Assembly (NCBI GenBank): GCA_916613615.1 | Contig: OU744725.1 | Location: 59,156,575 to 59,220,574, forward strand | Source of the DNA: Steromphala cineraria | Lineage: Eukaryota > Mollusca > Gastropoda > Trochida > Trochidae | Direction of reading: 5' to 3' | Length of the DNA: 64,000 bases | Part shown: piece by piece, positions 1-14,156 of the stretch | How positions within the stretch are numbered: position 1 is the first letter of the stretch | Layout of the letters: every line of letters begins with the position of its first letter | Notes under the pieces: model-generated | Seen by the model: the letters and a program-made list of their open reading frames with translations, nothing else | Databases searched by the model: none | What the model was told of the DNA's origin: nothing | Position numbers and translations under genes: made by a program

Positions 1-1859
1 ATGTGTCTGTAGTTGAGATGATTTCCAAGCTGCCTGCAAAATATTACAGTAAATAGATTTCAACTAAATTCATAATAATTAATCTCGCAATAGCTAATTA
101 ACATGTAAGTGAATGGGAATGACGGCACTTGTACGTAATAATATGGCCACCCGCTGTATATGACTTTTCCACGACTCTCTGATTAAATTTTTCTACCAAT
201 AAATTTTTTTATATCTCTGATAATAAATTTGATCTCGGTATAAGTTCACTAATGTTACTGTTTTCTCAAAGTAGTTGTATGTTTTGCAACAATTTAGCAA
301 CCAAACCCAATAGAAAAGGATTTGTTAATGCATTGTGATCATATGAAATCTATCACTGCTCAAAGCATGATTATAGTGACAACCTTGAAAGGTTTTTTGT
401 TTATCAACTCTTCTGACAAGACTTTGACCATATCTATAGTCAGTGAAAAAGCTACTGGTACAATCATTGCTGGCATTTAGTAAGAGTTCGATGCCAAGAT
501 TATTGAATGGTTCCACTCCTTTAAATTTGTACTGAAAGTGGCAGATGAATCATTCAAATAAGAACAAAGCTGAATCATAATAAAGAAGTCATTATTAGAG
601 ATTTGAAGTTGTCCCCAAATATTCAATTTTGTTCTCTTTGGATGGTTCATCCCACTTTCTACATCGTGCTAATGTTGCTACATTAGCCAAACCATCAGGT
701 ATCTTCTACTACAGTATCGGAATCAAACTGAAATCGGTTACACCTCTGCACCTCCATTAAGCTCTCCCTTCCTTTCAGAATTTTTACTAATAAAGAAAAT
801 GTAATTTTAAACATAACAATGCAATTGAACAATACTTTTCTTTAAATTTTCACAAAATCATAAAATCTGTAAAAAAGATTTTTTTAAATTAAATATTCCT
901 GACAACCAACTTAAAGAGTTAATGAAATTATCACACCACATGACAAAATGATGACGTAAAAGCGTGCAATGCAAGATAAACCCATAAATACATACATCAA
1001 TCTCAGTTCTATGGGTACATGCGGCCCCATAACATGCCACGCCCCCTTGACCCCGGGGGTCACCCTCATTGTTAGTACATCCATGCTTGGTGCCCACGAG
1101 GGGGTCTTGAGATGTGGACAGGATTTCAGTTAGTTCGGACATTGTTAATCTGAATTCTCCAACATTGTACGGATCTTAAGGTTTGACAAGCCCCAACTCA
1201 TAAACACCCAGCAACAGGTGTGGGAGTATATATTATCAGGAATAATCTATAAAGTATACGCTGCTGTCATAAAGCTGCTACCTTGTGCTTCATTTTACAC
1301 TTAATGCTAGCTAGGGATCTAGAGAAATATTTCACTTTGAAAGACAAGAGATCTAGCAAGTTAGATTCTATTATAGGTATTTAAGGTTTATACAGAAGAA
1401 CATAACATGTCTTTAGATTTAATTTTGACAACTGACTTAGGGTTTATTGTTACTGATTTTAGTAATTATTATATTATTTACAATCAAACAACATATGGAC
1501 AATACTTTTACTGAACACATTAAAACAATATAAATTTACAAATTGAACAATATTTATCTGTTTATCACAACATTTATCTGTAGATTTAAATTTTGATTTA
1601 TGAGCTTTAAACTGAACTTGTAACAGACTTATATTAAAATGATCCCAACTTAAAAACAAAACTTTTGGATTCAAGCAATCAAATTTATCATAAAAGTAAA
1701 TGAGGTTGGGAAATAAGGAATACTATCTTTAAAGAATAAGCAAAATTGCTGTAATAAGATATAAATAATTTTGAGGATCTATCTAAATATTTAGATGACA
1801 ATATGGAGAAAACAGTATACAGACGAATGAATATTGGATTGTAAGATGAACTGACGGAC

Positions 1860-1900
1860 AGATGGATGGATAAATAAATGGATGGATGGATGGATGGAGG
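1860..1900. repeat. (ATGG)n microsatellite
   Basis: GATGGATGGATAAATAAATGGATGGATGGATGGATGGAGG; simple repeat that creates spurious Ser/Ile/His/Pro frames. Confidence 0.9.
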
Positions 1901-2022
1901 GGAGGAGGGATCGAGGAATGACGGATGTCACCTGGATAAGTGGTTGGTCATTGTCTTCTTTAGACAACAAGTTGAGGTTTTCACGACTCTCTTCCGGGCT
2001 CTGCAACTAGATTAGTGAGGAG

Positions 2023-3110
2023 ATGGTGGTGCATTCTGGGTAAATTTTATATATTTGGAATTATATGAACACCAGGGTTTTATATACCATAGCTTCATGG
2101 GCTCATTCTTGAAACATAACATGGTGGTGCATTCTGGCTAAATTTCTAAAATACAGAATAATATGAACACCAGGGTTTTATATACCAAAGCTTCATGGGC
2201 TCATTCTTGAAACATAACATGGTGGTGCATTCTGGGTAAATTTCTAAAATACGGAATTATATGAACACCAGGGTTTTATATACAATAGTTTCATGGGCTC
2301 ATTCTTGAAACATATAACATGGTGGTGCATTCTGGCTAAATTTCTAAAATACAGAATAATATGAACACCAGGGTTTTATATACCATAGCTTCATGGGCTC
2401 ATTCTTGAAACATAACATGGTGGTGCATTCCGGGTAAATATCTAAAACCGGAATTATATGAACACCAGGGTTTTATATACCATAGTTTCATGGGCTCATT
2501 CTTGAAACATAACATGGTGGTGCATTCTGGCTAAATATCTAAAATACGGAATTATATGAACACCAGGGTTTTATATACCATAGCTTCATGGGCTCATTCT
2601 TGAAACAAAAAACAGTGGTGCATTCCGGGTAAATATCTGAAGCCGGAATTATATAAACACCAGGGTTTTATATACCATAGCTTCATGTGCTCATTCTTGA
2701 AACATAACATGGTGGTGCATTCTGGCTAAATTTCTAAAATACGGAATTATATGAACACCAGGGTTTTATATATCATAGCTTCATGGGCTCATTCTTGAAA
2801 CATAACATGGTGGTGCATTCTGGGTAAATTTCTAAAATACAGAATAATATGAACACCAGGGTTTTATATACCATAGCTTCATGGGCTCATTCTTGAAACA
2901 TAACATGGTGGTGCATTCTGGATAAAGTTCTAATAAATGATATTTTTTCGAACATCAGGGTTTTATATATATACCATAGATTCAAGGGCTCATTCTTGAA
3001 ACAAAAGATGGTGTTGCATTCGGGGTAAATTCATATATTGGAACAACAGGGTTTTATATAAACCATAGATCCATAGGTTCAACTATAATCCAAGATGGTT
3101 GTGCTTTCTT
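2023..3110. repeat. Tandem array, ~98 bp unit, about 10 copies plus decayed edge
   Basis: ATGGTGGTGCATTC recurs at about 2023, 2121, 2219, 2319, 2417, 2514, 2613, 2709, 2807 and 2904, spacing 96-100 bp. Units share CACCAGGGTTTTATATACCA and TTCATGGGCTCATTCTTGAA. Units after 2904 are increasingly diverged and traces continue to about 3310. No coding frame. Confidence 0.92.
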
Positions 3111-3310
3111 GCTTCTCTACTCATAAATGGAACACTTAGGGTTTTTTTTCAAAATCATAGATTCATTGTTTTATTATTGAGTTACTCAAAGATATTCTGA
3201 ATTCTTGGTAAATTACTCATACATAAATTTAAGGTTTATATAAACCATAGTTTCATGATTATATTATTGAGCTACCTAAATATTTACTGAATTCTACGTA
3301 AATTACTCAA

Positions 3311-4075
3311 TCAATCTTGTTAGTCTCTGTACTTGGAACGATCTCCCTTGTCTTACCACTTTCTTTCCAGCTTAACCAAATAGATTTTTTACTGAAGATT
3401 GAAATAAAGGTTGAATGTAACAAAACGCATACTTCCATAATTCTGTAACATATCCATCAACTAACTGACAGATTGTAACCAAATATAGCTAAGTGCTCTC
3501 ATATATAAATATATATCATATTCATATTACTCTGATTCAGATGATACTAAACTTCCTTCCCGTCAGGAAGCGTTTTACATTGTGTTGTTAATTGCATAAG
3601 AATTACACACTTGCACTGTTAATGCTAAATTTAAGTTCTTAAATTATGATAATGTTGTTGTTTTTATGAGGAAAAGACATAAATTCTTATTTTTCCTTAC
3701 AGTTCACTTTTCGAACCTTATAATTGATAAAATAATAGTGTGTTATGACAGCTCTATAATAAAATATTTTGTCATGTTTTGTGATTCCATAAATGAAGGA
3801 ATTGAAACTAGCTTTAAAAAGCAAAAATCTGACTATTATATAAGTTCCCATTAACAAATCCAAAACACATTCCAGCTATAGCCAAACACATTACTTTCCC
3901 ATTAAAAGCTTCTAGTCCCTAAACTGTTCATTTTTCCAACTAGCATTGGGCATTCTGACTAGAGCTAATTTCTAATCTCAGGAATTTTAAAAATGCTCAC
4001 ATTATTTGCAATAAGCATTTTCATTTTGTACAATAGCAATTTTAATACCAGTGTCAGGCATCATAATACCACTAC
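3311..4075. other. Intronic or intergenic AT-rich sequence, nothing recognised
   Basis: No splice-compatible frame, repeat or RNA gene was seen between the tandem array and the TTAA-type element. Confidence 0.5.
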
Positions 4076-4460
4076 TTAAAGTGGCCGATCTATCAGTGTT
4101 CTGGCTGCCATTTTGATTTTTGTGAAATTGACATGAAAAAAGGGCCGTACTGTCAGAAATTTGACCAAAAAAGTAAAGTATTGACAGATTAACTGCACAT
4201 TTACAAATTATCATTGATCAAACTAATCAACAATAATGGCGTAGCAAGACTTTTCACACTCATAGTGCCGATGAATGGCGTCACTTGTCATTGTTGTTGT
4301 TTTTGAGTGTGTGCTCTTATTTATCAAGTTGTCGAAAGTAAATCAATAAAATTACTACCAAAAGCACAAGGTTTCAACTGGATTGTGTTAAAATCATGTA
4401 GTTATATGTCCCCTTGAATTTCATTTCCACAAAAACACCCCGATAGAACTGTCCCTTTAA
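4076..4460. mobile_element. Second TTAA-type element family, copy 1
   Basis: It shares long segments, in reverse orientation, with 34557-34877: AGGGACAGTTCTxTCGGGGT at one end, TGGTAGTAATTTTAT and ACAACTTGATAAA inside, GATAGATC-GCCACTTTAA at the other end. It starts and ends with TTTAAAG(T/G)G-type sequence, again next to TTAA. Confidence 0.65.
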
Positions 4461-4942
4461 ATGACACAATGAAATAACTAATGACAACCCCTATTATCAT
4501 CATACCACTAACAGCTGTCTTTATCTCTACTCTTACACTTGACCAATGGCCAGCATATGAATGAGGTTTGTACAGTTAGAAATGATCGGTCGCTAATATC
4601 TGAAAAACTTCAACAAGATACTGATGGTTGTACAACTGATTACCAGAAGGCTTTGTAAACATACTAACAGTGAAACACTGACACCAGTTGTCAGGATGAT
4701 ACTTTTAAGAGGATAGGTGTCAAATGTACAACACTCTTTGTGGTTTGATGTGTTTGGATGGGATATTCATTACCATCATGAATAATAAATGGATGGTATT
4801 CAATTGAGAAATGTTATATTTGGTCTGACAATATCTATTCTATTCTTGTTTGGACAAATGTTTAATTTACTTTAATAAATAACATTCATTTACAGAAATG
4901 TTTTTTTATATCTTGTCGAAATAATACTGAATGAGAAGGTAT

Positions 4943-5300
4943 TTTAAAGGGGCAGTAGCACGTTTTTTGGGGGAATATAAGGTGATGTCAGGAAAATGAA
5001 AATTAATGGTTCCAATTGAAAGACAATGCAATTAAAATAAATGGAGCAGTAACAATTCAAATATATAATGTAAAGTTTAGCCATGCAATTCCCTTTTCTT
5101 ATGAAATAAAGGTGTTCACACAAAATGGCCGCCCATGGATTTTAGGTGAATCTTCATACTTTGTCCTCTGACTATGGATAATTGGTTTGTGTTATGAGAT
5201 TTTTGACACTATCACTATAATATATTTAGCATTAACTTACAATTATCAGTGAAAAATTTAAAATACAAAATTATCAAAAAACGTGCTACTGCCCCTTTTA
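4943..5300. mobile_element. TTAA-flanked inverted-repeat element (family 1)
   Basis: About 355 bp. Termini are AGGGGCAGTAGCACGTTTTT and its inverse, each next to TTAA (the right copy here mutated to TTTA). There is no transposase frame, so it is a non-autonomous element. The TTAA ends suggest piggyBac-type mobilisation, which is inference from the target site. The interior carries a conserved AATGGCCGCC block and a GTCCTCTGACTATGGAT block shared by all copies. Confidence 0.85.
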
Positions 5301-7914
5301 GCTGGAGAACTTGTTCCTCATCCTTTTCTTCATGAATAAAATATGTAGAAATCAAATACTGAATCAATGATTGTTTGGACATGACATAACCATCTATGAA
5401 AAATAAATGAATGAGAATTGATTTTTTGTAAGTAATTGCCAATTTTGAATGCATAGTTGTCATTATTAACTATTTATAATGCATTAGAGATATTACTTCC
5501 TGAAAATATGATACCGAAATTGTTAGTCATAAACTATATGGAATCAGCATCAAATATAATATCACTTTGTTCAAATAGACGACACAAAAATATACACAAA
5601 GCTCTTATCTCTGCATTGCATATTAGACTATGATTTTTCTTTCACAATAATGATACAGGCCAGTATATAATAACTATTTAACCAAAAACCAGCCAATATA
5701 CTTTGAATGAACAGAAATTTGTGAAATTTTGTGAAACATATTGCAAATTACTGCCTAAGGAAACGCTTCAAATTTTCCATTATTTGTATGACTTGTCATA
5801 ATGTTATAACAGCAATTATAAAACAGAAGGATAATGTGTATATATATATATATGATGATAATTGACTAAAAAAACAAGCCAATATAGGAAAAATAAATAA
5901 AAATTTGGGAAATGTTTCTATTTTTTCGATACCTATTGCAAACATTTCAAGGATTATTATTGACAAGGAAAATCCAGCAAAAAGCAGAAAAATCAATAGA
6001 CATTTTGGGAATTTAAATCTTTTCTAATACCTATTCCCTGAGGAAAAAGCTTAAAACATTCAAGAAATCAAGATTTCTTTCCTTAAAAAAACCCAATCTC
6101 TTTTATCTAATGCTATACATAGTAATCATAAATCAGAAGAATGGATGTGTGTGTGTGTATAGAAATGTACAGGCTAGTTTGACCTGCATGTCAGCTTAGA
6201 CTTATCAGTTCGTGTCACACCCTCCATTTATTGACAGTTAATCTAATATCTATTCTTTCTTGTATCTAGAGCAATATCAAGGTTTGGCTTCTCGAGTCAA
6301 TTTTGTTGATAAAATTATATCTAAAACCCTGGCTCTAAATGCTCTATTCTTTGAAAGTTCTAAAACATTTGATTCATGAAATTCAACTAAATGAATAACT
6401 GATATTTTTTTAATTGAAGTATGTGTTTACAGAATTTTGTTTACAGAATTTTATTTACAGCAACGTGTGAACCATTTTAAGTTCAAATGATTTGTCAAAA
6501 TCTTCTTTTCAAATCTTAAAATCATTATCTTATCTGTCTTCTATATGAAGCATTCAAATAGTTCATTTCAACTAACAGAATATTTTGAACAGTTTATTAC
6601 ATTTGACATCACATGCACTCCATTTTTTCTTAGACAACGTCCCCAAGGTTCATAAAATCAACTCAAATAAAATTATACTTATTCACTTCAAAATGCATGT
6701 ACATTCATAAGTAATCAGTAAAATCACAACAAGCATTTAAATTGATAAGTTAAACCATCCAAACAAATTCTAGTTTAAAACAAAGTTTTAAAAAGCTAAA
6801 AAACAAGTTAAAACGTAATGGATGAACAATTTGTCATTCCAACATGTCATGCTAATCATTCAATGCTAAATTTCTGACTGACATTTGAGTGACAGTAAAT
6901 AATCAGATATATAAATAGATGTCACTTGCAGAAGCAAATTTGTGACAATCCATAACATTGCTAACTCATTCACAACAAACATCCTTTAAGTTAAATCTTG
7001 CCAAAGACTAAAGAAATGTAAATCCTCTTGATGACAATTTAAATGTATTAAATGGCAACATTTGTTAATCTGTTATAGATTGAAATTTGCTAAACTATCA
7101 ATTTATCTGAACAAAAACACAAGATTTTAACAATAAGGTATAAGAATTATATATTATATATATAATAAGAAATTTGTTTGGTATCAGATTACTGTTGAAA
7201 AATCATTGATGATTAATTGTAAAATTACTTCCAGAAAAAGTGAAGTTTAGAGCAAGGTTATTTCAACCAAATAAATTGCTCTTTATTCTTTACAACAACC
7301 TTCTACGTCAGCATATTTGTATCTGCGTAGATCCTAAAGTACCCTGATAGCTATCACTACAGTTGCCTCATATTAATGACAGCTCATTATTCATCGCTTT
7401 ATGGCACGTAATTTCTTCAGATCAAGTCTCTTTATACTAAAATCCAAAAGAAACGTCCCCTCTATATTTGATTCTCGATTCTTGATAGAACAAAAAAAAT
7501 AACAAAACAATATTTTTGTACCTTACCACTGAATTTTGTGCAATTAAGTGATGTGTTTCTTCAGATAGTGCCTTGGCATATATAGGAATGGTGTCATTCT
7601 TAATTATCTTTCGTGATTTTTGATGTGTGTGAAAAAACAAAAGGGGACATTTCTTTTTTATTTTAGTTTATAAAGCAGTAGTTTTATATAGATCAGTCAG
7701 TTTATTCCTTCGAAAGTTCCCTCCAATCCAAGTGATTTGATAAATCCGCCCAAAATAGGTTCGGAACGAAATCATGGTGCCATAAAAATGCATTTTTTTA
7801 GATATCAGGTTATTGTAGGAGTTTCACAGAAACAAAAACACACAGTTGTAGGAGGATGTGAGTAAAAATGTCTGAATAAAATCTAGAACTAACAACATTT
7901 CTAACCCTTCCTAC
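5301..7914. other. AT-rich intron, no gene seen
   Basis: It contains (TA)n at about 5836-5853, (TG)n at 6145-6158 and two imperfect copies of a CAGCCAATATA / CAAGCCAATATA segment near 5690 and 5875. No exon of the minus-strand gene was recognised; its next exon is expected beyond the left edge or may have been missed. Confidence 0.5.
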
Positions 7915-7973
7915 CTGTGAAACATTCTTGTTGCTGCTTGCAGGAGGTTGTTTCTGGCCATTTGTTGCTGGTT
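7915..7973 (-). CDS. Fourth coding exon of the proline-rich gene
   Basis: A 59 bp minus-strand exon between acceptor TGTGTATTTTCAG (first base 7973) and donor TTTCACAG|GTAGGA (last base 7915). It joins the 17.6 kb exon in phase 1 and leaves in phase 0, adding EPATNGQKQPPASSNKNVSQ. It is low-complexity and polar, like a linker before a folded domain. No continuation was recognised in 1-7914, so the next exon probably lies beyond the left edge. Splice sites and phase fit; the small size limits confidence. Confidence 0.48.
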
Positions 7974-10900
7974 CTGAAAATACACATTAATATATAACAT
8001 TAATAATAATAATAATATCTCTTAATCTAGACAAAATTGCAATTTCGCTGTCAGTTTACTTTACATTTAGCCATAACCTTAAGCTACTGTCAAATATTTA
8101 GAATGTCAGTTGTTAAAACATGCATTTCCATGCCTTTCATGCTGTCTTCAAAGATATCTATATCAAATTATTGTTAATAAACTGCAATTTTCTATATATA
8201 TATTCAAATTTGTCACATAAACCTCACTAAAATAATCAATAATATTTTTGTTATCATATTTTGGTTCAGGAGTAAAGACTTCTTTCAAAGCATTTTACAG
8301 AGATATCTTGAAAAGCTGGTTAACATATAAAATTTTACAACTATTTTTATGAGATCTACAAGTGATATCTAGATCCCTTCGAAACAGGTTTCCCAAAAGA
8401 CAAACTCGATGAACCATGTCAGGTGACACTGCTTCAGTTGACAAAGGTAACAGTATGATATTCATAAATATCAGAATTAGGTCAAACGTTATCATAATTC
8501 TATTCAAAACCTCTGTTTTTCAAAAAGTGTCTACCCCAATTTGAAATTTTCTTGCATCTGGTAGTCTACTTCTTATTTAACGAACTTTTTTTAGCCAACA
8601 ATTTCAAAGTCTTCATATTTCTTTTAAAATGTACATTTAACCAAATAAATACCTTTAACTATTAATCATTATTTGCTCAGAATAACACATATAGCCAAAT
8701 TTAAGATATGTAACAGTATACAGATCATATCTTAAATCATTTTTGTAAATTTGTTAATTTTTTCTCTTTAAAAGAAATTCATGAGAGTATATATGCAAAT
8801 AAGGAAATGATATGACAAATTTCAAGAATTACCCAAAATAAATCCCCTTTTATTTGAAAATGTACTTGTTAGTGTAACAATATCATGCAAATGCCAAGTT
8901 TGACAAACTCAATGTTGCACACATTTGTGACACTGACAAATTTCTTATTTCAATTCAAGAAGTTTTACAATGGAGTCACATAACAACAACTTTACATACA
9001 GTTATAATCTTCTAGTAAGTTATTCAAACAATTTCAGAGTCACATGCTTATACTTTCTGAGATAAAATAATTAAGTACCGAATACACTTCAATAACATAT
9101 CAGTTTCGAATATTTGATCTAAATAATGACATATATATAATACAATGTAACGTGACAACATTGTTACAAGTGTTAGTTGTTAAATGTACTACATACCATG
9201 CCATTTATACATGCTTAGTGCAACAAGATTATTACAGATATAACCCGGGATATTAGTTACCGGGTAGTGCTAAATATATGGTGCGTACAAAACTGTGATT
9301 GGTAAGTAATTAGGGAACAGTTAACATTATCAGTGTCTGAGGTGTGAAGTGTCTTAAGAGTGAGGGGCGGGGGGAATGGTTGCATATATACTAGGGATAT
9401 CACGATACACCGATGCATAGATGCATCGTCGTAGTACAGGTCACAATACAATACACGATACAGTCAACTGTATCGTGATACAAATTTAAGTGAATATCGT
9501 TAACTTTTTTGGTGAATATTGAATCAAGAAATCCAGAGTTGGTAAAATTCCTTGTTAAGATAAATTATTTTTGAGAGATACTCAGTAGCATCGTTCACTT
9601 TTGAAAAAGAAATGTTATTTGTGATCAAAATTCACCTTACTTAGGCCTGTAATATTCTCATGTCTATTAGACACAAACCATTTTAATATTTAATATTTTA
9701 ATTTTATCAACAATGTCATTGTCCTGTAGAAGTTTAACCATTTCATTGGGAACTGTAACAGCTTGCACATCAAATCGTCTTTCAGAAAGACTTTGAAGGT
9801 AGAAAAATGTATATGTTATGGCAATGAACCATATAACATTCAAATGAATAGTAGATATTTCTCATGTTAGAAAGAATTAGCCAATTTTTTTGAAAATGTT
9901 AAAGGGACAAGAAAACATTGCATGTTGAATGAACCATACCAATTAAAGGGAATAAAGAATATTATAATTTTACAAACAAATGAAATTTGATTTTAAAGAT
10001 TTTTAAGGAGAAGAAATTATTGGTATGTTAGAGCAAAAAGACCAGGCATAAAGATGATCCCTGTATAAGACCATCATTGCTCAATTTCAGAAACCAAGGA
10101 CACCAGATGGTAAGGACATTTCCTTAAGGACACAAACATCATTTTATGTTAAAGACAGACAACAAGTCATGCATTGTAAATCATAAACCTGAGATTATTG
10201 GTCGAATTCCAACAAGCGCAACATCTTTGTCCATATAGCCATTAATGGGGGAGGTTCCTGTTATGCAAAAGTCATAAGTTAGTTGGCATAAGCAAAGTAC
10301 ATGTACATCTAAGCAATTTGTTAGGTTAGGTATCTATCCTTTAAACAAATCCATAGCACCAAGATGCCTAAGCTTTCATTCTGGAAAATGATGCCCCCTA
10401 AATTGACACAATAAAAGCCAATTGCAATGGAACCATGGCAGTCAACGATTTTAACAACCATTCTTCACCTAACACATGTATAAGAACTTCCACCTTTCTT
10501 ATGGTGTTCAGTAAATCATGATTAAAATGCTTTCATATTGCATCAAGTCACTGGACATGAATATTTCTGTGGCTGATTGAAAAGATGAAACTTGTGCAGC
10601 CTGGCCGGTAAGATCTTTGGGCATAGGTTTGAACCCCTCTGTTTGAAAAATTCTATAGATAAATTGCACTGAAGAAGGGTCACTGACCTCCTTGGATATG
10701 TCTCTTGCACTGAAATAGTTACTTACCGTATTTTCCTCTAATTTGGGCCGGGCCTCTAATAACAGCGGGAGGGTAAAGGAACCTTAACTTTAATAGGGAC
10801 TTTATATGGTGTTATGTAAAGGGCCAATAAACGCCTTAAATGTTACGAGCAAGGAATCACGCTCAATAACTTATTTGATACTGGTTTTCTATGGCTGAAG

Positions 10901-13039
10901 GGCAATTTGAAAGGATTTATTCACATATTAAATGCTAAGGAAGACAAGAGTAATTCTATGAATGAACAAAATTTCAAGTTCTTTATTGGACAGTAGCCAC
11001 ATGCTATGCAGATCCTCATCACTTACATGAATGTATATGTCAATCATATGAAATTGATCAGTGTACATGTATGCATTTCATTTTCTATGTAAGGAGGCTG
11101 TAATAAACATGAATAACAGTAGATTTTGTCATATAACATTAGCAGCTGCATTGCATGTATAAGACTATCCGTCATTCAATATAGAGTAATCATATATTGA
11201 CGGTTTAATATACAAAGTTATATCCAAAATATTAACGATTTTGCTAAAAGCATAAAGTAAAAGAATATTTTGAGTGAAACATAAAACCACAACCAATAAA
11301 TATCGATTATGAATTTCAATCAATTCTAAGAACCTTTAGAAAACAGCAGTTGCTGCCATAACATCTGTACCAGTCAGACAGAGCAGAGTAATTATATATA
11401 TGAAAGGATAGAATTTTATTTTTCTATTCATTTCCATATGTATAAGTATAATGTCAAAAATAAAGAAATATTTTTAGTGAATATGGGACCATACCAAATA
11501 AATGGATTTCAGTCAATTTTAAGAACATTTTAAACAATTATAATTTTGAAAATTTGCATTACAGAAATTCAACTAATCAATAAATTTTCCAAAAAATTAT
11601 TTTACCGGTAATGCAAAGAGAAGCTGATAACATTACACATTGATAACAGTTAATGTAATGGATAACAGCTGCAGTGTTGTATGTCAACAGAACTTTCAGA
11701 GATAAATAAAACATTTATTGAATTTCCAACGTCCAAACAATGATTTTCAAATATGGAATTATGTCAATAAGAAAGCCAAAAGAAACATAAAACCACACCC
11801 GATGAATACATTTCAATAAAATAATAAAATCTTCTCAAAAGAATACAATAACACAAATAAAAAAGAATATTTACGCCCAATAACTGCAATGTACATATCC
11901 AGATGTATATTTCAAGACATACAAATATGCTTCAAAATCATTTTCTTTAACCTCTATTTTCCCTCTGTCAAACACTATATTAGGAAAATATGATTATATT
12001 CAATCAACTCGATTTCTGATTGACAGGCCATTAATCAATTTCACCACATAGGACACATTTCCTACATACATTGATGATAGCGTAAATAGTCCATCTCACT
12101 ATTACATCTTTGACACACTTACATACATTTGTATAAAGGATACCACATTGACTCTGCATAGAGGAACTCTTTTCTTTAGTTTTTAAAAAACACTCACAAG
12201 GACTTAATTTAAAGCTTGAGCTCACAAGTGTTATCAATGAAAATGCTATGATGAAATTGATAACAAAAAGTGAAAACAGTAATAAGTAAGTAATATGTAT
12301 TGAAAAAAAAACTGATAGCATTTTTGGGGATTATATTTTATAAAAACAGTGTCACCATGCACTAATATAAAGCATATAGCAAGAAATTTTTGGAATGGGA
12401 ATTGTACCAAACATTTTTACATTTTTTATTTCCCTGTATCCACTTAGAATAAACCTGTAACAACAAAGTTCTGTAAATATTATCAAAAATTTGCCAAAAC
12501 CAATGCTTAACATTTTCCACATGCGTTGTAACGCAAACAAAACATTGTCACCAAAAAGTTCCATAAATGCATAATGCAATGTGGAAGTCAGTTTGTAACA
12601 ATATATTATTTCATTTTGACTTTAACACCACAAGATCCATAATGAAAACAGACCACAAGAAATTCATATCATTCAAATAAATTTCCATTAAATAGCAGCC
12701 TATTTTCCCCTGACAAAAAAATCTACACCACAAAGAAAGCCAGCCTCCCACTCAGTTACACATGACCTATATACATCTTCATCAAAATTTCACTCTATGT
12801 TTACCCTCTATTGTGTATCTAAAAGGGTGTATGGTACACTCTGGGTGTGGCTGTATACATCACTCATTCAACACTCACGATACCATAGATACGTGTATCA
12901 TAAAGCCCGGGTAGTCAATATCAGTGTTTATAGTCTAGCTGAGAAGTGCTTATTGCATGCTGTCAATCAATAGTTGTCACTAACCTAAACAATACGTTCA
13001 TCTCTTGTGTCATCAGAGACATGTTATGGAGCTTTGTAT
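7974..13039. other. Intron between the fourth and third coding exons (left part)
   Basis: AT-rich. (AAT)n lies at 7998-8016, directly behind the exon. Near 9395-9480 a patch with CGATGCATAGATGCATCG and (A)TATCGTGATAC looks like a worn inverted-repeat element. At 10727-10760 TACCGTATTTTCCTCTAATTTGGGCC is one end of a known-looking dispersed repeat without a partner. A 70-codon minus frame at 8295-8507 begins with a hydrophobic, signal-like stretch but has no other support. Confidence 0.45.
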
Positions 13040-13390
13040 TTAAAGGGGCAGTAGCACGTTTTTTGATAATTTTACATTTTAAATATTTCACTTATAATTG
13101 TAAGTAAATGCCAAATGTATCATATTGACAGTGTCAACAATCTCATTACACAAGCCATAGTCAGAGGACAAAGTATGAGGCTTCACATAAAATCCATTGG
13201 CAGCCATTTTTGTGTGAACACCTTTAATTCATTTTTGTAAGAAAAATCTCATGGCTGAACTTAACGTTATATATTTGAATTATTACTGCTTCAATTAGTT
13301 TAAATACATTGTCTTTCAATTGGAACTATTTATTTTCATTTTGCTGATATCACCTTATATTCCCCCTAAAACGTGCTACTGCCCCTTTAA
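13040..13390. mobile_element. TTAA-flanked inverted-repeat element (family 1)
   Basis: Complete copy with both inverted termini and TTAA on each side, in opposite orientation to the copy at 4943. Confidence 0.85.
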
Positions 13391-13705
13391 GAAGAGGTGA
13401 TAATGATCATATAAGTGTTCAATTTAATTTTAAAGTAATAGATTCTGATTTTTTTTTAAATTATAGGATTGTAGATATAGTGGTATGTATAAGGCCATAA
13501 ACAGTGATGTAGTGTTTGAATGAATACTTCACCCATTTTCAAAATCATGAATATCAAAAAGTTTTGGTAGAAGGTATAATATTTTAAGGCTGTATCAAAC
13601 CAGCTGTGATAATAAAGTGAATTCATGATTTAATGGTGTCATCAGAGTGAAATCATAATATCTTTCGCAGATAAATTGGAATTACAGTAATATTATATCT
13701 TATCA

Positions 13706-13767
13706 GGGACGTAGCTCAGTGGTAGAGTGTTAACTCATCACCCGGAAGCCCGGGGTTCGATTCCCCC
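13706..13767 (+). other. tRNA-like fragment (A- and B-box), not a functional tRNA
   Basis: TAGCTCAGTGGTAGAG (A-box) and GGGGTTCGATTCCCC (T-arm with B-box) lie about 30 bp apart as in a tRNA. The 5' GGGACGT has no pairing partner after the T-arm (CAAAAATC), so the acceptor stem fails. It is most likely a SINE head or a tRNA pseudogene. Confidence 0.6.
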
Positions 13768-13923
13768 AAAAATCAACATGATTAACAGAAAATATGTTAT
13801 TTCTAATCAGGAGCTCTAGAAAGATTTGATATTCCTTATGAAATGAAGAATGCAGATTAAACATCATATGATCTATCCCGATAACATTTACAGTAGCGCT
13901 AACAGCAGCAGCACCGTGGAATT

Positions 13924-14117
13924 GCTAGACTGTCATCCAGACCCTAAAGCAAAAATATTCAATTGACAACCAACCACGTCTACTAAAGTATAGCAAGTCT
14001 AGATCACTCAGCTTTAGCGAAAGCATCTTCTGGGCTCCATTTTGTTATAATACATGAATTGTTTAAAAATATTGTCAATATTGAAAAAAAATACTTCTGA
14101 GACTTAATGCTAGTCTA
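13924..14117. mobile_element. CTAGACTG-type short element, copy 1
   Basis: Begins CTAGACTGTCATCCAGACCC and ends TCTGAGACTTAATGCTAGTC, short imperfect inverted ends. It shares GCAAAAATATTCAATTGAC and CTTCTGGGCTCCATTTTGTT with two tandem copies at 32.3-32.7 kb. Confidence 0.65.
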
Positions 14118-14156
14118 TATGCATGCAGGTACAGTCACAAGATAGTTTAAGGATAA

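Noticed and set aside
1791..2006. Frame with repeated Ser-Ile-His-Pro
   Set aside because: Translation of the (ATGG)n microsatellite.
2023..3110. CRISPR-like regular spacing
   Set aside because: Whole units repeat, with no unique spacers, and the genome is animal; it is a minisatellite.
8295..8507. Minus frame with signal-peptide-like N-terminus
   Set aside because: Only the hydrophobic stretch supports it; AT-rich DNA yields such frames by chance, and nothing else in the intron agrees.
10727..10760. Copy of the TACCGTAATTTCTC inverted-repeat element
   Set aside because: Only the first bases agree (TACCGTATTTTCCTC); it appears to be another repeat's end with no partner terminus in range.
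13706..13767. Possible tRNA gene
   Set aside because: A- and B-boxes are present but the acceptor stem does not pair, so it is a SINE head or pseudogene.
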